DNA of 60,732 nucleotides from Corynebacterium lactis (GCF_900519355.1 NZ_ULHE01000009.1:1-60732), one strand, 5' to 3'. Shown: positions 38,016 through 47,967, counted from the stretch's first letter. Numbers and translations are program-made. The notes: generated by a model not told the origin, from the sequence alone.

Positions 38016-40931
38016 ATGACCAACAGCGAAAAGTCCTCGTCCGCGGCACAGTCCACAGACCACCGCTACTCCCCTGAGCTAGCGGCCCAGGTCGAAGGCA
38101 AGTGGCAGCAGTTCTGGAAAGACAACGGCACCTTCTACGCCCCCAACCCGGTGGGCGACCTGGCGGTCGATGGCGCAGAGCTGCCGAAGGACAAGCTTTT
38201 CGTCCAGGACATGTTCCCCTACCCCTCGGGCGTCGGCCTGCACGTCGGCCACCCGCTGGGCTACATCGCGACGGACGTCTTCGCGCGCTTCCACCGGATG
38301 CAGGGCAAGAACGTCCTGCACACGCTGGGTTATGACGCCTTCGGCCTGCCCGCCGAGCAGTACGCTATCCAGACCGGCACGCACCCGCGCGTGACCACCG
38401 AGGCGAACATCGCCAACATGGAGCGTCAGCTCGGCCGCCTGGGGCTCGGCCACGACCGCCGCCGCGTCGTCGCGACGACGGACACCGAGTACTACAAGTG
38501 GACCCAGTGGATCTTCCTGCAGATTTACAACGCCTGGTTCGACGAGGCTCAGGGCAAGGCCCGCCGCATCGAGGAGCTGCTGCCGCTGCTGGAGTCCGGC
38601 GAGATGGCCACCAAGGACGGTCGCGTCTACGCCGAGCTCTCCGAGTCCGAAAAGCGCGAGGCAGTCGACGAGTTCCGCCTGGTCTACCGCTCCAAGTCGA
38701 TGGTGAACTGGTGCCCGGGCCTCGGCACGGTTCTCGCGAACGAGGAGGTCACCGCCGACGGCCGCTCGGAGCGCGGTAACTTCCCCGTCTTCCGCAAGCA
38801 GCTCTCGCAGTGGATGATGCGCATCACCGCCTACTCGGACCGCCTTATCGACGACCTGGACCTGCTGGATTGGACCGACAAGGTCAAGTCCATGCAGCGC
38901 AACTGGATCGGCCGCTCCCGTGGCGCCGAGGTCGACTTCACCGCCGAGGTCGGCCCAAAGGTCTCCACGAAGATCCGCGTCTTCACCACCCGCCCGGACA
39001 CCCTGTTCGGCGCCTCCTACATGGTGCTGGCCCCCGAGCACGAGCTTGTCGACGCCCTGGTCGAGGCCGGTTCCGGCACCTACGAGGGAGTGGACGAGCG
39101 CTGGACCTTCGGCAAGTCGACCCCGGCGGAGGCCGTTGCGGCCTACCGCGCGGCGATCGCCTCGAAGTCCGACCTGGAGCGCCAGGAGAACAAGGAAAAG
39201 ACCGGCGTCTTCCTGGGCGCGTACGCCACCAACCCGGTCAACGGCGCGCAGGTGCCGGTGTTCATCTCCGACTACGTCCTGATCGGCTACGGCACCGGCG
39301 CCATCATGGCGGTCCCGGCCCACGACGAGCGCGACTACGAGTTCGCCACCGTCTTCGGCCTGCCGATCACGGAGGTCGTCTCCGGCGGCAATATCGCCGA
39401 AGCTGCCTACGTCGGCGATGGCCCGCGCGTGAACTCCGCGAACGACTCCGGCCTCGATATCAACGGCATGGAGAAGGAAGAGGCCATCGCCACCGTCATC
39501 GCGTGGCTGCAGGGCCAGGGTGCCGGCGAGGAGAAGATCCAGTACAAGCTGCGCGACTGGCTGTTCGCCCGCCAGCGCTACTGGGGTGAGCCCTTCCCCA
39601 TCGTCTACGACGAGGACGGCCACGCCCACGCGCTGCCCGAGTCCATGCTGCCGGTGGAGCTGCCGGAGGTCGAGGACTACAAGCCGGTCACCGCCGACCC
39701 GGATGACGCTGACTCCGAGCCACACCCGCCGCTGGCGAAAGCCCGCGAGTGGGTCGAGGTCGAGCTGGACCTCGGCGACGGCAAGAAGAAGTACTTCCGC
39801 GACACCAACGTGATGCCGCAGTGGGCCGGTTCCTCCTGGTACCAGCTCCGCTACATCGACCCGAACAACTCCGAGAAGTTTGTGGACCTGGACAACGAGC
39901 GCTACTGGACGGGTCCGCGCCCGGAGATCCACGGCGCCGGCGACCCGGGTGGCGTGGACCTCTACGTCGGCGGCGTCGAGCACGCGGTGCTGCACCTGCT
40001 CTACTCCCGCTTCTGGCACAAGGTCCTCTTCGACCTCGGCTACGTCTCCTCGAAGGAGCCGTACCGCCGCCTGTTCAACCAGGGCTACATCCAGGCCTAC
40101 GCCTACACGGACGCCCGCGGCGTGTACCAGCCGGCGGATCAGGTCGTGGAGCGCGACGGCAAGTTCTTCATCCCGGGCGCCGGAGAAAACGGCGCTGACC
40201 TAGAGGTATTCCAGGAGTACGGCAAGATGGGCAAGTCCCTGAAGAACGCCGTCTCCCCCGACGAGATCTGCGACAACTACGGCGCCGACACCCTGCGCGT
40301 CTACGAGATGGCGATGGGCCCGTTGGACACCTCCCGCCCGTGGGCGACGAAGGACCTCGTCGGCTCGCAGCGCTTCCTGCAGCGCGCCTGGCGCCTGGTG
40401 GTCGACGAGGTCACCGGCGGTCTCTCCGTCACCGACGCCGCGCTGTCCGATGACGACCTCAAGGCCCTGAACCGCACCGTCGACGGGGTCACCGGCGACT
40501 ACGCCGAGCTGCGCGACAACACCGCCGTGGCCAAGCTGATCGAGTACGTCAACTACCTGACCAAGACCTATGGCACCACCGGCGCCCCGCGCGCCGCCGT
40601 CGAGCCTTTGGCCCTGATGCTCGGCCCGGTCGCCCCGCACATCGCCGAGGAGCTGTGGAGCCGCCTCGGCCACGCCGAGTCCCTGGCGCACGGCCCGTGG
40701 CCGTCCGTGGACGAGAAGTGGCTGGTCGACGACACCATCGAGATTCCGGTTCAGATCAACGGCAAGGTCCGCGCGCGCATCGACGTCGCCGCCGACGCCT
40801 CCCGCGAGGACATGGAGGCCGCCGCGCGTGCCGACGAGAAGGTGCAGGCCGCCGTCGATAATGCGGGCGGCAACATCGTCAAGGTCATCGCCGTGCCGGG
40901 CAAGATGGTCAACCTGATGGTGAAGAAGTAG
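38016..40931 (+). CDS. leuS: Leucyl-tRNA synthetase
   Basis: LeuRS charges tRNA(Leu). The 971-residue protein has the class I HIGH signature as [20 protein letters not shown] (about residues 72-91) and KMSKS as [15 protein letters not shown]. The editing domain includes [19 protein letters not shown]. The C-terminus has the anticodon-binding fold and [21 protein letters not shown] start at the ATG at 38016; the frame is open far upstream but those residues are not LeuRS-like. Position next to marR, ino1 and the PBP gene matches other actinobacteria. A terminator and an inverted repeat follow. Confidence 0.98.
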   Translation: MTNSEKSSSAAQSTDHRYSPELAAQVEGKWQQFWKDNGTFYAPNPVGDLAVDGAELPKDKLFVQDMFPYPSGVGLHVGHPLGYIATDVFARFHRMQGKNVLHTLGYDAFGLPAEQYAIQTGTHPRVTTEANIANMERQLGRLGLGHDRRRVVATTDTEYYKWTQWIFLQIYNAWFDEAQGKARRIEELLPLLESGEMATKDGRVYAELSESEKREAVDEFRLVYRSKSMVNWCPGLGTVLANEEVTADGRSERGNFPVFRKQLSQWMMRITAYSDRLIDDLDLLDWTDKVKSMQRNWIGRSRGAEVDFTAEVGPKVSTKIRVFTTRPDTLFGASYMVLAPEHELVDALVEAGSGTYEGVDERWTFGKSTPAEAVAAYRAAIASKSDLERQENKEKTGVFLGAYATNPVNGAQVPVFISDYVLIGYGTGAIMAVPAHDERDYEFATVFGLPITEVVSGGNIAEAAYVGDGPRVNSANDSGLDINGMEKEEAIATVIAWLQGQGAGEEKIQYKLRDWLFARQRYWGEPFPIVYDEDGHAHALPESMLPVELPEVEDYKPVTADPDDADSEPHPPLAKAREWVEVELDLGDGKKKYFRDTNVMPQWAGSSWYQLRYIDPNNSEKFVDLDNERYWTGPRPEIHGAGDPGGVDLYVGGVEHAVLHLLYSRFWHKVLFDLGYVSSKEPYRRLFNQGYIQAYAYTDARGVYQPADQVVERDGKFFIPGAGENGADLEVFQEYGKMGKSLKNAVSPDEICDNYGADTLRVYEMAMGPLDTSRPWATKDLVGSQRFLQRAWRLVVDEVTGGLSVTDAALSDDDLKALNRTVDGVTGDYAELRDNTAVAKLIEYVNYLTKTYGTTGAPRAAVEPLALMLGPVAPHIAEELWSRLGHAESLAHGPWPSVDEKWLVDDTIEIPVQINGKVRARIDVAADASREDMEAAARADEKVQAAVDNAGGNIVKVIAVPGKMVNLMVKK

Positions 40932-40943
40932 TTCGGTCCCGGG

Positions 40944-40980
40944 TGCTGGATCTCCCCGGGGCCCGGGCCCCGGCATTTTT
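40944..40980 (+). terminator. Likely rho-independent terminator after leuS
   Basis: TGCTGG and CCGGCA (one G-T pair) enclose a GC-rich core that is itself palindromic (ccggggcccgggccccgg), followed by five T. It ends about 50 bases after the leuS stop. Confidence 0.7.
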
Positions 40981-40986
40981 ACCAGG

Positions 40987-41032
40987 ATTTTGTAGGAAGT
41001 AACCCCGATTTTGGCCTTACTTCCTACAAAAT
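40987..41032. repeat. 16-bp perfect inverted repeat with a 14-base loop
   Basis: Arms ATTTTGTAGGAAGTAA (40987-41002) and its exact complement (41017-41032) are extended to 21 bp by ccagg/gctgg with one mismatch. It lies between the leuS terminator and the gene at 41110. As RNA it would form a long hairpin on either strand, A/T-richer than its surroundings and without a T-run. It may be a binding site, a bidirectional terminator for converging transcripts, or a mobile remnant. Confidence 0.85.
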
Positions 41033-41109
41033 GCTGGCAAATTCGCGCGGGGTCGCCGCGCAGGCTGACGCGCGCTGTAAGGCGATGCCTGCCCCGCTTC
41101 CCTGCTCCC

Positions 41110-41496
41110 CTACTTAATCCCCAGGATCAGGATCCCGAACGTGGAAACCATCCACATCAGGGTAAAGGGCATCAGCACCCAGCACATGGCGAGCCATGGC
41201 CGCCAGTTGCGGAAGTGCTTCCACTCGACGTAGGTGCGCCAGAATCCGCCGAGGCACCCCACCAGCGACGCCACCGCTGGAATGACGGGAAACGCAATCT
41301 CCCAGGTCCGCGAGCAAATAAACGTGGACTTCCCCGCCTCACATGTCGGCCCGCCCGAAAGGTAGCCGGCGAGGCCGACAATCAGTGCCGTGACCAGCGT
41401 CGCCACGATGATTGCGCCGGTGTAGATGTATGCCGGCTTGCCGGAGTACATGCGTCGCTCCAGTCGCTCCAGGGGATCGTCTGAGTCGATGGGCAT
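41110..41496 (-). CDS. Small membrane protein, 128 residues
   Basis: The protein has three hydrophobic segments (IYTGAIIVATLVTALIVGLA, IAFPVIPAVASLVGCLGGFW and LAMCWVLMPFTLMWMVSTFG). Between the first two is GGPTCEAGKSTFICS, with two Cys that could pair outside the membrane. I do not recognise a family with certainty. I use the ATG at 41496 (AGGA about nine bases upstream); a start at 41535 would add 13 residues. It lies between leuS and a universal stress gene, both transcribed away or alongside. Confidence 0.8.
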   Translation of the reverse strand: MPIDSDDPLERLERRMYSGKPAYIYTGAIIVATLVTALIVGLAGYLSGGPTCEAGKSTFICSRTWEIAFPVIPAVASLVGCLGGFWRTYVEWKHFRNWRPWLAMCWVLMPFTLMWMVSTFGILILGIK

Positions 41497-41597
41497 TATC
41501 TGCTTTCCTACTTCCCCGCGAGACATTCGCGGCACATTGTCTACAGCGCCCTTTGGGGAACATCGCCCAGGCGCTCATTCCATTACGCCGGGGGTGA

Positions 41598-42530
41598 TTA
41601 GGCCGGGGTAATCAGCATCGGTACGGGGCTGTAGCGCACGATGTGGTTTGTCGACGACCCGATGAACACCCGCCCGAAGGGACCGAGCGTGGATGAGCCC
41701 AGGACCAGCATGTCGCCCTTCTTCCACTTCACCGAGTTGATGGCCTCCTCCCAGCCATTTCCGGAGGCAACCTCACTGTCGATGGTCAGCTCCGGGTACC
41801 TCGTATGCGCGCGGTCGATACCGCGGTCGAGTAGCGCCATCGCTTGCTCGCGCCATTCGATCATCAGGTCCGAGGAGGTTCCATACCCGTTTTCCGTCGG
41901 GTACATGGTCGCCCCCCGTGGCGTAAACGACACCAGGCGCAGGGGAACTTCCCAGCGATGCGCCAGGTCAGCCGCCTTATTGAGCGCGGTGTGCGACTGC
42001 GGAGTATCGATGTAGCTAACGCTCACCCGCGTCACGCCGTTCTTCGACAGTTTCGCCTCCGGCACCGCGAGCCCCAGGGCGACCGGGGAGTAATGCAGCA
42101 GAGCATCCGAAGTCGAGCCTGTCACAAACCCACCCTTGCTTAACGACGACCAGTCGCGGGCATTATTGCGGCGGGCGCCGAGCAGCACGAGGTCCGCGGA
42201 GAAATCCTCGGCCTCACGGCAAATCGTGGTGGATTCGCTGGATGTTTCGATGACCCTGACCGCATCGTCGTCCAGCATCCCCTTGCGCAGGCCGGCGAGC
42301 TTTAACTCAGAGGCGATGATGGATTCGAGGGCCTGCGTTTCGTGCGCGACCCACGAGTCGTTGGAGCTAAGTCGGGCCAGAGACGTCAGTGGCCAACCCC
42401 TGGACAGGACACTGACCACGCGAATCTGCACCTTTGTGGTGCGGGCGAGCCAGGCCGCGTAGGCGAGGGTTTCGGTACCGTATTCGCCGGGGCGCCACGC
42501 AATCATGATGCGAAGTGGGCCTGTACCCAT
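41598..42530 (-). CDS. Universal stress protein, two UspA domains
   Basis: The 310-residue protein holds tandem UspA folds. The first (1-155) has ADLVLLGARRNNARDWSSLS. The second (160-310) has DMLVLGSSTLGPFGRVFIGS followed by STNHIVRYSPVPMLI, close to the ATP-binding pattern G-2X-G-9X-G(S/T). Such proteins respond to starvation or oxidative stress; the exact role is unknown. GGAGG lies six bases upstream of the ATG. It stands alone, between a small membrane protein gene and marR. Confidence 0.93.
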   Translation of the reverse strand: MGTGPLRIMIAWRPGEYGTETLAYAAWLARTTKVQIRVVSVLSRGWPLTSLARLSSNDSWVAHETQALESIIASELKLAGLRKGMLDDDAVRVIETSSESTTICREAEDFSADLVLLGARRNNARDWSSLSKGGFVTGSTSDALLHYSPVALGLAVPEAKLSKNGVTRVSVSYIDTPQSHTALNKAADLAHRWEVPLRLVSFTPRGATMYPTENGYGTSSDLMIEWREQAMALLDRGIDRAHTRYPELTIDSEVASGNGWEEAINSVKWKKGDMLVLGSSTLGPFGRVFIGSSTNHIVRYSPVPMLITPA

Positions 42531-42763
42531 TTCTTACCTCCGAATCAACACACTCATTGAAGGGGGCCTATTCATTCATCCAGCCTACTTGCATAGACGG
42601 GAATACCTAAACCTTCCCCCGGGTCCCCCGCTGTGATTCTTGACCAGATGGCGTCTGAGTCCGTGGAGAGAGTCACCAGGGAGAGTTGCTGGGAGGCGGT
42701 CAAGGCGTCCGCCCCTCCTGGTCGTGGTCTGGTGAGTGCGTCGATATCTACCGGTGGCGGTAT

Positions 42764-43255
42764 CTACTGAGCGGACTGAACGTTCTCGCGGTGCGGGTAG
42801 GTGCCCAGGATGTTGCGCAACACGGACTCGAGGCCCGCGCCAAACTCCAGCTCCTCCTGCGTCAGCGTGCTGAACATCTCCGCCATCTGCTGATCGCGCT
42901 CATCGGAGACGCGGTGGAGCTCATCGCGGCCCTTGGCGGTCAGTTCGACGCGGACACCGCGACGATCCTGGTTGTCACGGACGCGCTCGACCATTCCTGC
43001 GGTCTCCAGGTGGTGGACTGCGTTCGAGGCGGTGGGCATGCGAATCGCCTCGGCTTCAGCGAGCTGGCTGATCCGGCAGGGGCCCAGCGTATCCAGGGTC
43101 ATCATGATGGAGAGTTGGGCACGGCTCAACTGGGATTCCGTTGAGCGTCGGCTGTAGAGGAGCTCGGCGCGGGTGAGGAGTGGGCGCAGACGCTTGGCGA
43201 GCGAGAGTGGTGTCACAGCGTCCGGGTTTCCGATGGTGCCCTGGTTTTTAGTCAT
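42764..43255 (-). CDS. MarR family transcriptional regulator
   Basis: The 163-residue protein has the winged helix-turn-helix of MarR: LSRAQLSIMMTLDTLGPCRI, SQLAEAEAIRMPTASNAVHH, then LETAGMVERVRDNQDRRGVRVELTAKG written as contiguous family features. It is the orthologue by position of mycobacterial Rv0042c near leuS. Its ligand and targets are unknown. The upstream TATACC about nine bases before the ATG suggests a short or absent leader; autoregulation is likely but not shown. Confidence 0.92.
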   Translation of the reverse strand: MTKNQGTIGNPDAVTPLSLAKRLRPLLTRAELLYSRRSTESQLSRAQLSIMMTLDTLGPCRISQLAEAEAIRMPTASNAVHHLETAGMVERVRDNQDRRGVRVELTAKGRDELHRVSDERDQQMAEMFSTLTQEELEFGAGLESVLRNILGTYPHRENVQSAQ

Positions 43256-43510
43256 AGGGCCGATGGTATATCCGAAGGGCGCTAGTTGCCAATACGAAAC
43301 TGATTTGTCCCCCTATTTATTAAAGTAAAACTGCTAATTTTGCTTAGAAAAGCATCGTCCGATACGGGGTGATATGCATAAATGTCGAGGTAGAGCACAT
43401 TATTTGAGGGGGTGTAACGTAGCGGTAGCGAGGTCGCTATGTCTAGCAGAGTTGCACTTTAGGGGGAAGTGAAAAGCGGGAAACGGGGTAGTCAAAAGGC
43501 TAGGGTCCGC
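43256..43510. other. Non-coding, A/T-rich region upstream of marR
   Basis: It is notably A/T-rich at 43300-43420 compared with the surrounding DNA. It holds a TGCTT-AGAA-AAGCA hairpin (near 43340-43353) and an AGCGAGGTCGCT motif near 43427, which could be regulatory. No gene or RNA was recognised. Confidence 0.5.
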
Positions 43511-43549
43511 GCCCGGTTGGACCGCCCGGTTGGACCGCCCGGTTGGACC
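43511..43549. repeat. Three exact 13-bp tandem repeats
   Basis: The unit gcccggttggacc occurs three times without spacing (43511, 43524, 43537). It lies between marR and the ino1 terminator. A copy-number-variable locus is likely. Confidence 0.9.
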
Positions 43550-43599
43550 GCGCGACTAGCCAAGGTGAAGGCGGAGCTGGACGGGGGCGATACAGCAGA

Positions 43600-43631
43600 C
43601 CCCCGCAACAATCGTGAGACTGTAGCGGGGG
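43600..43631 (-). terminator. Possible terminator after ino1
   Basis: A 7-bp stem CCCCCGC / GCGGGGG with a 18-base loop (further A/T pairs possible after one mismatch) lies 36 bases beyond the ino1 stop. It lacks a good T-run, so termination is probable but not certain. Confidence 0.5.
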
Positions 43632-43667
43632 CCTGAGAGTTTCGGGGCTGGAGTTCTTATGCGGTCG

Positions 43668-44750
43668 CTAGACGCCAGCGATGAAGTCCTCGAGCTGTGC
43701 TCGGGCCTTGTCGTCGCCGAGCTGCTTCGGCGGGGACTTCATCAGGTAAGAGGATGCTGCGTAGACGGGGCCGCCAATACCGCGGTCCTTGGCGATCTTC
43801 GCAGCTCGGACGGCGTCGATGATGATGCCGGCGGAGTTCGGGGAGTCCCAGACCTCGAGCTTGTACTCCAGGTTCAGCGGGACCTCGCCGAATGCCTTGC
43901 CCTCGAGGCGCACGTAGGCCCACTTGCGGTCATCCAGCCAGTCCACCCAGTCCGACGGGCCGATGTGGACGTTGCGGTCATCAATCTTGCCGGCCAGCGG
44001 GCCAGTCAGATTCGAGGTCACAGCCTGGGTCTTGGAAATCTTCTTGGACTCCAGGCGCTCGCGCTCGAGCATGTTCTTGAAGTCCATGTTGCCGCCGACG
44101 TTTAGCTGCAGGGTGCGCTCGAGGCGAACGCCTCGATCCTCGAACAGCTTCGCCATCACGCGGTGGGTGATGGTCGCGCCGACCTGGCTCTTGATGTCGT
44201 CGCCGACAATCGGGACACCGGCGTCTTCGAACTTCTTGGCCCACTCGGGGTCGGAGGCGATGAAGACAGGCAGGGCGTTAACAAAGGCGACGCCTGCGTC
44301 GATAGCACACTGAGCGTAGAACTTGTCTGCCTGCTCGGAGCCGACCGGGAGGTAGGAGACCAGGACGTCCACCTTGGCGTCCTTCAGAGCCTGGACGACG
44401 TCGACGGCCTCAGCCGGGGACTCGTCAATGGTCTGGGCGTAGTACTTGCCGATGCCGTCCAGCGTCGGGCCGCGCTGGACCTCGACGCCGAGGGTCGGGA
44501 CGTCCGCGATCTTGATGGTGCAGTTCTCGGATGCGTTGATGGCCTCGGAGAGGTCCTTGCCGACCTTCTTGTCGTCGACGTCGAAGGCGGCGACGAATTC
44601 GACATCGGAGACGTGGTAGTCGCCGAACTTCACGTGCATGAGGCCCGGCACGGTCTCATCCGGCTTGGCGTCGCGGTAAAACTCGACGCCTTGCACCAGG
44701 GAAGATGCGCAGTTACCGACGCCTACGATGGCGACGCGGATCGAACTCAT
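43668..44750 (-). CDS. ino1: Inositol-3-phosphate synthase
   Basis: The enzyme turns glucose 6-phosphate into inositol 3-phosphate with NAD+, the first step to phosphatidylinositol, mannosides and mycothiol in actinobacteria. The 360-residue protein starts with the Rossmann motif [20 protein letters not shown] and has [77 protein letters not shown] and [20 protein letters not shown], all highly conserved in the actinobacterial Ino1 (Rv0046c) branch. AAGGAG lies 10 bases before the ATG. Confidence 0.97.
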   Translation of the reverse strand: MSSIRVAIVGVGNCASSLVQGVEFYRDAKPDETVPGLMHVKFGDYHVSDVEFVAAFDVDDKKVGKDLSEAINASENCTIKIADVPTLGVEVQRGPTLDGIGKYYAQTIDESPAEAVDVVQALKDAKVDVLVSYLPVGSEQADKFYAQCAIDAGVAFVNALPVFIASDPEWAKKFEDAGVPIVGDDIKSQVGATITHRVMAKLFEDRGVRLERTLQLNVGGNMDFKNMLERERLESKKISKTQAVTSNLTGPLAGKIDDRNVHIGPSDWVDWLDDRKWAYVRLEGKAFGEVPLNLEYKLEVWDSPNSAGIIIDAVRAAKIAKDRGIGGPVYAASSYLMKSPPKQLGDDKARAQLEDFIAGV

Positions 44751-44959
44751 TGAATTGCTTCTCCTTGAAAGACGGTGATGCGTTCATTCCTCGGCCTCGC
44801 GTGTGGTGCGACCGGGGAAACAACGTGCGTGACGCTATACCTTTATCCATTTCTCGGTGGTCGGCGCACCAGTAGGGGGCAGGTGTGTACCGATCAAGTG
44901 GGGGTAAAAGCGCGGAGGCTGTAGCTGATACGCTTTTTTCGATGAGCGAGGTGGCAAAA

Positions 44960-45331
44960 ATGAGGTGGCAAGGCGAGGTTGACCATTCGCTGTTGCGTCG
45001 CCAGCAACTCGACCAGTGGAGAAGGGGCGAAATTGCCCGGAAGGCCATCTGCGACGCGGATGCTCGCCTTGTCGCCGCAGCGAAGTTTCACGGGCGAAAA
45101 TCACAGGTCAGCTGCCCCGTGTGTCGCAAAGATAACATGCGACTCGTATTCTGGGTGTTCGGAGAAAATTTGGGCCGCCGCTCCGGTACTGCTTGTGGTG
45201 AAATCGAGTTATCGGCAATAGTTGATGATTATGGTTCGTGCACCGTCAAAGAAGTTGAGGTGTGCCCCGACTGTCGGTGGAGTTTTCTAGTGAGAACCCT
45301 GCAGGCCGTTCGAGAAGAGTCAGAGAGTTAG
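44960..45331 (+). CDS. DUF5318 family protein with zinc-ribbon-like cysteines (Rv0049-like)
   Basis: The 123-residue protein has two CxxC pairs, SCPVCRK and VCPDCRWSF, separated by about 55 residues, suggesting a zinc ribbon. The N-terminal part is charged (RQQLDQWRRGEIARKAICDA). Function of DUF5318 is unknown, but it lies just upstream of the class A PBP in all close relatives. The ATG at 44960 has GAGG eight bases upstream; an ATG at 44942 may be used on a leaderless transcript. Confidence 0.87.
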   Translation: MRWQGEVDHSLLRRQQLDQWRRGEIARKAICDADARLVAAAKFHGRKSQVSCPVCRKDNMRLVFWVFGENLGRRSGTACGEIELSAIVDDYGSCTVKEVEVCPDCRWSFLVRTLQAVREESES

Positions 45332-45349
45332 GGAGAGCGCCCGTGAGTA

Positions 45350-47776
45350 ATGACCGACCAGGTGGCGTCGGCGGCCCCGAGGACCCTCGGGGTGGCCAGG
45401 GTTCCGGCGCCGAAACTCCGGAATGAATGGTGGGACCAGCCGGAGACCGCGGACGCTGGTTCCGCAACCGGCGATGGGCACCAGGGGCCGTCGTCAAGCG
45501 ACGTGCCGCCCGCGGACACCGAGACTCGCACAGACGGTCACGCGGTTGACGCACCCGATGCTGGGACTGCCGACGAAGAGGGCACCCCTGACAGTTATGA
45601 AGAGGAAGACCAGATGTCTGAAGAGGGCAGCTCCGGCGACAATAAGCGTCGGATTTTGGCGTGGCTAGGACTCGCCGCCGTACTGGTGATTATGTTGCCG
45701 ATGGTCATCTTCGGCGTCGCCTACGTCTCCACTGACGTCCCGGAGCCGGAGGAACTCGCTAACAACCAGATCGCGGTTATCTATGACCGGACTGGTGAGA
45801 AGGAGATCACCCGCATCGTTCCGGAGGGCGGAAACCGCAGGAACGTCAAATTAGACCAGGTGCCGGACGCGGTGCGTAACGCCGTGCTCGCAGCCGAGGA
45901 CCGTAACTTCTACACCAACCCCGGCTTCTCTCTGTCGGGTTATGGTCGCGCGCTGCTCGGTGTCGTTACGGGTAACTCGAGTGCCGGCGGCGGCTCGACC
46001 ATTACGCAGCAGTACGTCAAGAATGCCGTCGTTGGCAACGAGCGCTCCATCTCCCGTAAGGCGAAGGAGCTGGTGATGTCCGCCAAGATGGCGCGTGAGT
46101 GGACCAAGGACGAGATCCTTGAGGCCTACCTCAACACCATCTACTTCGGGCGCAACGCCTACGGCATCGCGGCCGCATCAGAGGCCTACTTTGGTAAGCC
46201 GGTCAACGAGCTAAACGTGGCGGAGGGCGCCGTCCTGGCGGCCGCCATCCAGCGCCCCTCGGCGTTGGATCCGTGGACCAACCGCCCGGAGGCGGAGCAG
46301 CGTTGGAACTACGTCCTCGACGGACTTGTGGAAATGAACGTGCTCCCGGCCTCCGATCGTGCGGGCATGCAGTACCCGGTTGCCATCGACCCAGCTCTGG
46401 CGCCGAAGCAGGCCCCGGAACCGGGCCCGGCTGCGATGATTAAGAACCAGGTTCTCAAGGAGCTCGAGCGCGAGGGCATTTCCGAGCAGGAGGTCAACAC
46501 CGGCGGTCTGCGCATCACCACGACCATCGATCCGACCGCCCAGCAGGCGGCCCTCGACGCGATGAACACCTACGTCGACCAGTCGACGGGGCTGCGTGCC
46601 GCGATCGTCTCGGTAGAGCCGAAGACCGGCGCTGTGCGCGCCTACTACGGCGGCGATGATCCGAATGGCTGGGACTACGCCAACAGTGGGCTGCAGACCG
46701 GCTCTACGTTCAAGATTTTCGCTCTGGCGGCCGCGCTGGATCAGAATATCCCGCTGAGTGCCCAGTACTCCTCGGCTCCGGTTCAGTCCGGAAACGCGAC
46801 CCTGTACAACTCGAACGGAGCCGGTGGCGGTGTGCTGCCGATTTCGGAGGCCCTGAAGCAGTCGCTGAACACCCCGTTCATCCGCCTGCAGCGCGACCTG
46901 AAGAACGGTCCAGATGACACCGCTGCCATGGCGCACCGTCTCGGTGTTGCAGAGTCCATCCCGGGTATCGAAAAGACTCTGGTGGAGGACAACGGCCACT
47001 CCCAGGACGGCATCACGCTGGGCCAGTACCTGACTCGTCCGATCGACATGGCAGTCGGCTTGGCAACCCTGACCAACGACGGCGTGTACCAGAAGACTCA
47101 CTTCGTGGAGAAGGTCGAGACGGCCTCCGGTGACGTGCTCTTCGAGCGTAAGGCGGAACAGGGTGACCGCCGAGTTTCCAAGGCAGTTGCCACCAACGTC
47201 ATTAGCGCAATGCAGCCGATTGCGGCCTACAGCAACCAGCCGCTCGCGGGCGGTCGTCCTTCTGCGGCGAAGACCGGTACTACCCAGCTCGGCGACACCG
47301 GTCAGAACAAGGACGCGTGGATGATTGGCTCGACCCCGCAGCTCTCCACCGCCGTATGGATGGGCAATGTCGACGGTTCTGCGCTGATCGCGCCGGGCGG
47401 TGGCATCATGTACGGTGCCAACACCCCCGGTAACCTCTGGCGCACCACCATGAACGGCGCTCTCGCCAACGAGAATTTCGAGTACTTCTCGACCCCGGAG
47501 GCGATTGCAGGTCAGGCAGGTGCCCCGCAGTGGGCGCCACAGTGGACCCACGAGGTCGAGACCTCGACCACTGAGACCTCGGAGGATACTTCTTCGCACA
47601 CCCCGAGCTCGACCAGCCAGAACCAGAACCCTGCCCTGCCGGGGTTGGAGAACCTGTTCCCGGGATTGGGTGGCGGAAACCAGCAGCCCAATCCTGGCGC
47701 AGGACCGGCTCCTGAGCCAGCGCCAGCTCCGGCCCCTGAACCACAGCCTGCACCCGCGGCGGGGCCTGGTCACTAA
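45350..47776 (+). CDS. Bifunctional class A penicillin-binding protein (PonA-like)
   Basis: The enzyme polymerises lipid II and crosslinks peptidoglycan at the membrane. The sequence starts with a 100-residue acidic cytoplasmic part, one membrane segment (about 102-126, ILAWLGLAAVLVIMLPMVIF), the glycosyltransferase domain (AVLAAEDRNFYTNPGFSLSG, then GGGSTITQQYVKNAV and AYLNTIYFGRNAYGI), the transpeptidase (SxxK in TGSTFKIFALAA, SxN in KQSLNTPFIRLQ, KTG in SAAKTGTTQLGD) and a Pro/Gln-rich tail of about 60 residues. The start is doubtful: ATG at 45350 gives 808 residues, but the better ribosome-binding site (GGGAGAG) serves a GTG at 45343 in another frame; see finding. It is the orthologue by position of mycobacterial ponA1. 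Confidence 0.96.
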   Translation: MTDQVASAAPRTLGVARVPAPKLRNEWWDQPETADAGSATGDGHQGPSSSDVPPADTETRTDGHAVDAPDAGTADEEGTPDSYEEEDQMSEEGSSGDNKRRILAWLGLAAVLVIMLPMVIFGVAYVSTDVPEPEELANNQIAVIYDRTGEKEITRIVPEGGNRRNVKLDQVPDAVRNAVLAAEDRNFYTNPGFSLSGYGRALLGVVTGNSSAGGGSTITQQYVKNAVVGNERSISRKAKELVMSAKMAREWTKDEILEAYLNTIYFGRNAYGIAAASEAYFGKPVNELNVAEGAVLAAAIQRPSALDPWTNRPEAEQRWNYVLDGLVEMNVLPASDRAGMQYPVAIDPALAPKQAPEPGPAAMIKNQVLKELEREGISEQEVNTGGLRITTTIDPTAQQAALDAMNTYVDQSTGLRAAIVSVEPKTGAVRAYYGGDDPNGWDYANSGLQTGSTFKIFALAAALDQNIPLSAQYSSAPVQSGNATLYNSNGAGGGVLPISEALKQSLNTPFIRLQRDLKNGPDDTAAMAHRLGVAESIPGIEKTLVEDNGHSQDGITLGQYLTRPIDMAVGLATLTNDGVYQKTHFVEKVETASGDVLFERKAEQGDRRVSKAVATNVISAMQPIAAYSNQPLAGGRPSAAKTGTTQLGDTGQNKDAWMIGSTPQLSTAVWMGNVDGSALIAPGGGIMYGANTPGNLWRTTMNGALANENFEYFSTPEAIAGQAGAPQWAPQWTHEVETSTTETSEDTSSHTPSSTSQNQNPALPGLENLFPGLGGGNQQPNPGAGPAPEPAPAPAPEPQPAPAAGPGH

Positions 47777-47967
47777 TGGATACGTGGGTCATCGTCACCA
47801 TCGCCTCCGTGGCGATCGGGTTTATTCTCTTCGGAACCGCGTTCTTCGGGTTTATGCGCAAGTGGCGTCCCGGGATCATTTGGGCCCTGTGTATCGGGGC
47901 ATTCTTGTTCGCGACAATCATCCCGGTCATTGTCGCGTTGGGGTATGCCTCCACCTCGCCGGTGTAG
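47776..47967 (+). CDS. Small two-span membrane protein following the PBP gene
   Basis: The 63-residue protein has two hydrophobic helices (WVIVTIASVAIGFILFGTAF and IIWALCIGAFLFATIIPVIV) separated by a basic loop (GFMRKWRPG), so a hairpin with both ends on the same side. The ATG at 47776 overlaps the PBP stop in TAATG, strong evidence for coupling. It may assist or regulate the PBP. I do not know the family. Confidence 0.75.
   Translation: MDTWVIVTIASVAIGFILFGTAFFGFMRKWRPGIIWALCIGAFLFATIIPVIVALGYASTSPV

Noticed and set aside
38079..40019. A 646-residue open frame opposite leuS
   Set aside because: Shadow of leuS with the same biased composition; leuS is unmistakable.
40944..40980. GC-rich 18-bp palindrome after leuS as a protein-binding site
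   Set aside because: Its place just before a T-run after the leuS stop fits a terminator better.
46211..47773. A 520-residue open frame opposite the PBP gene
   Set aside because: Antisense shadow with no domain.
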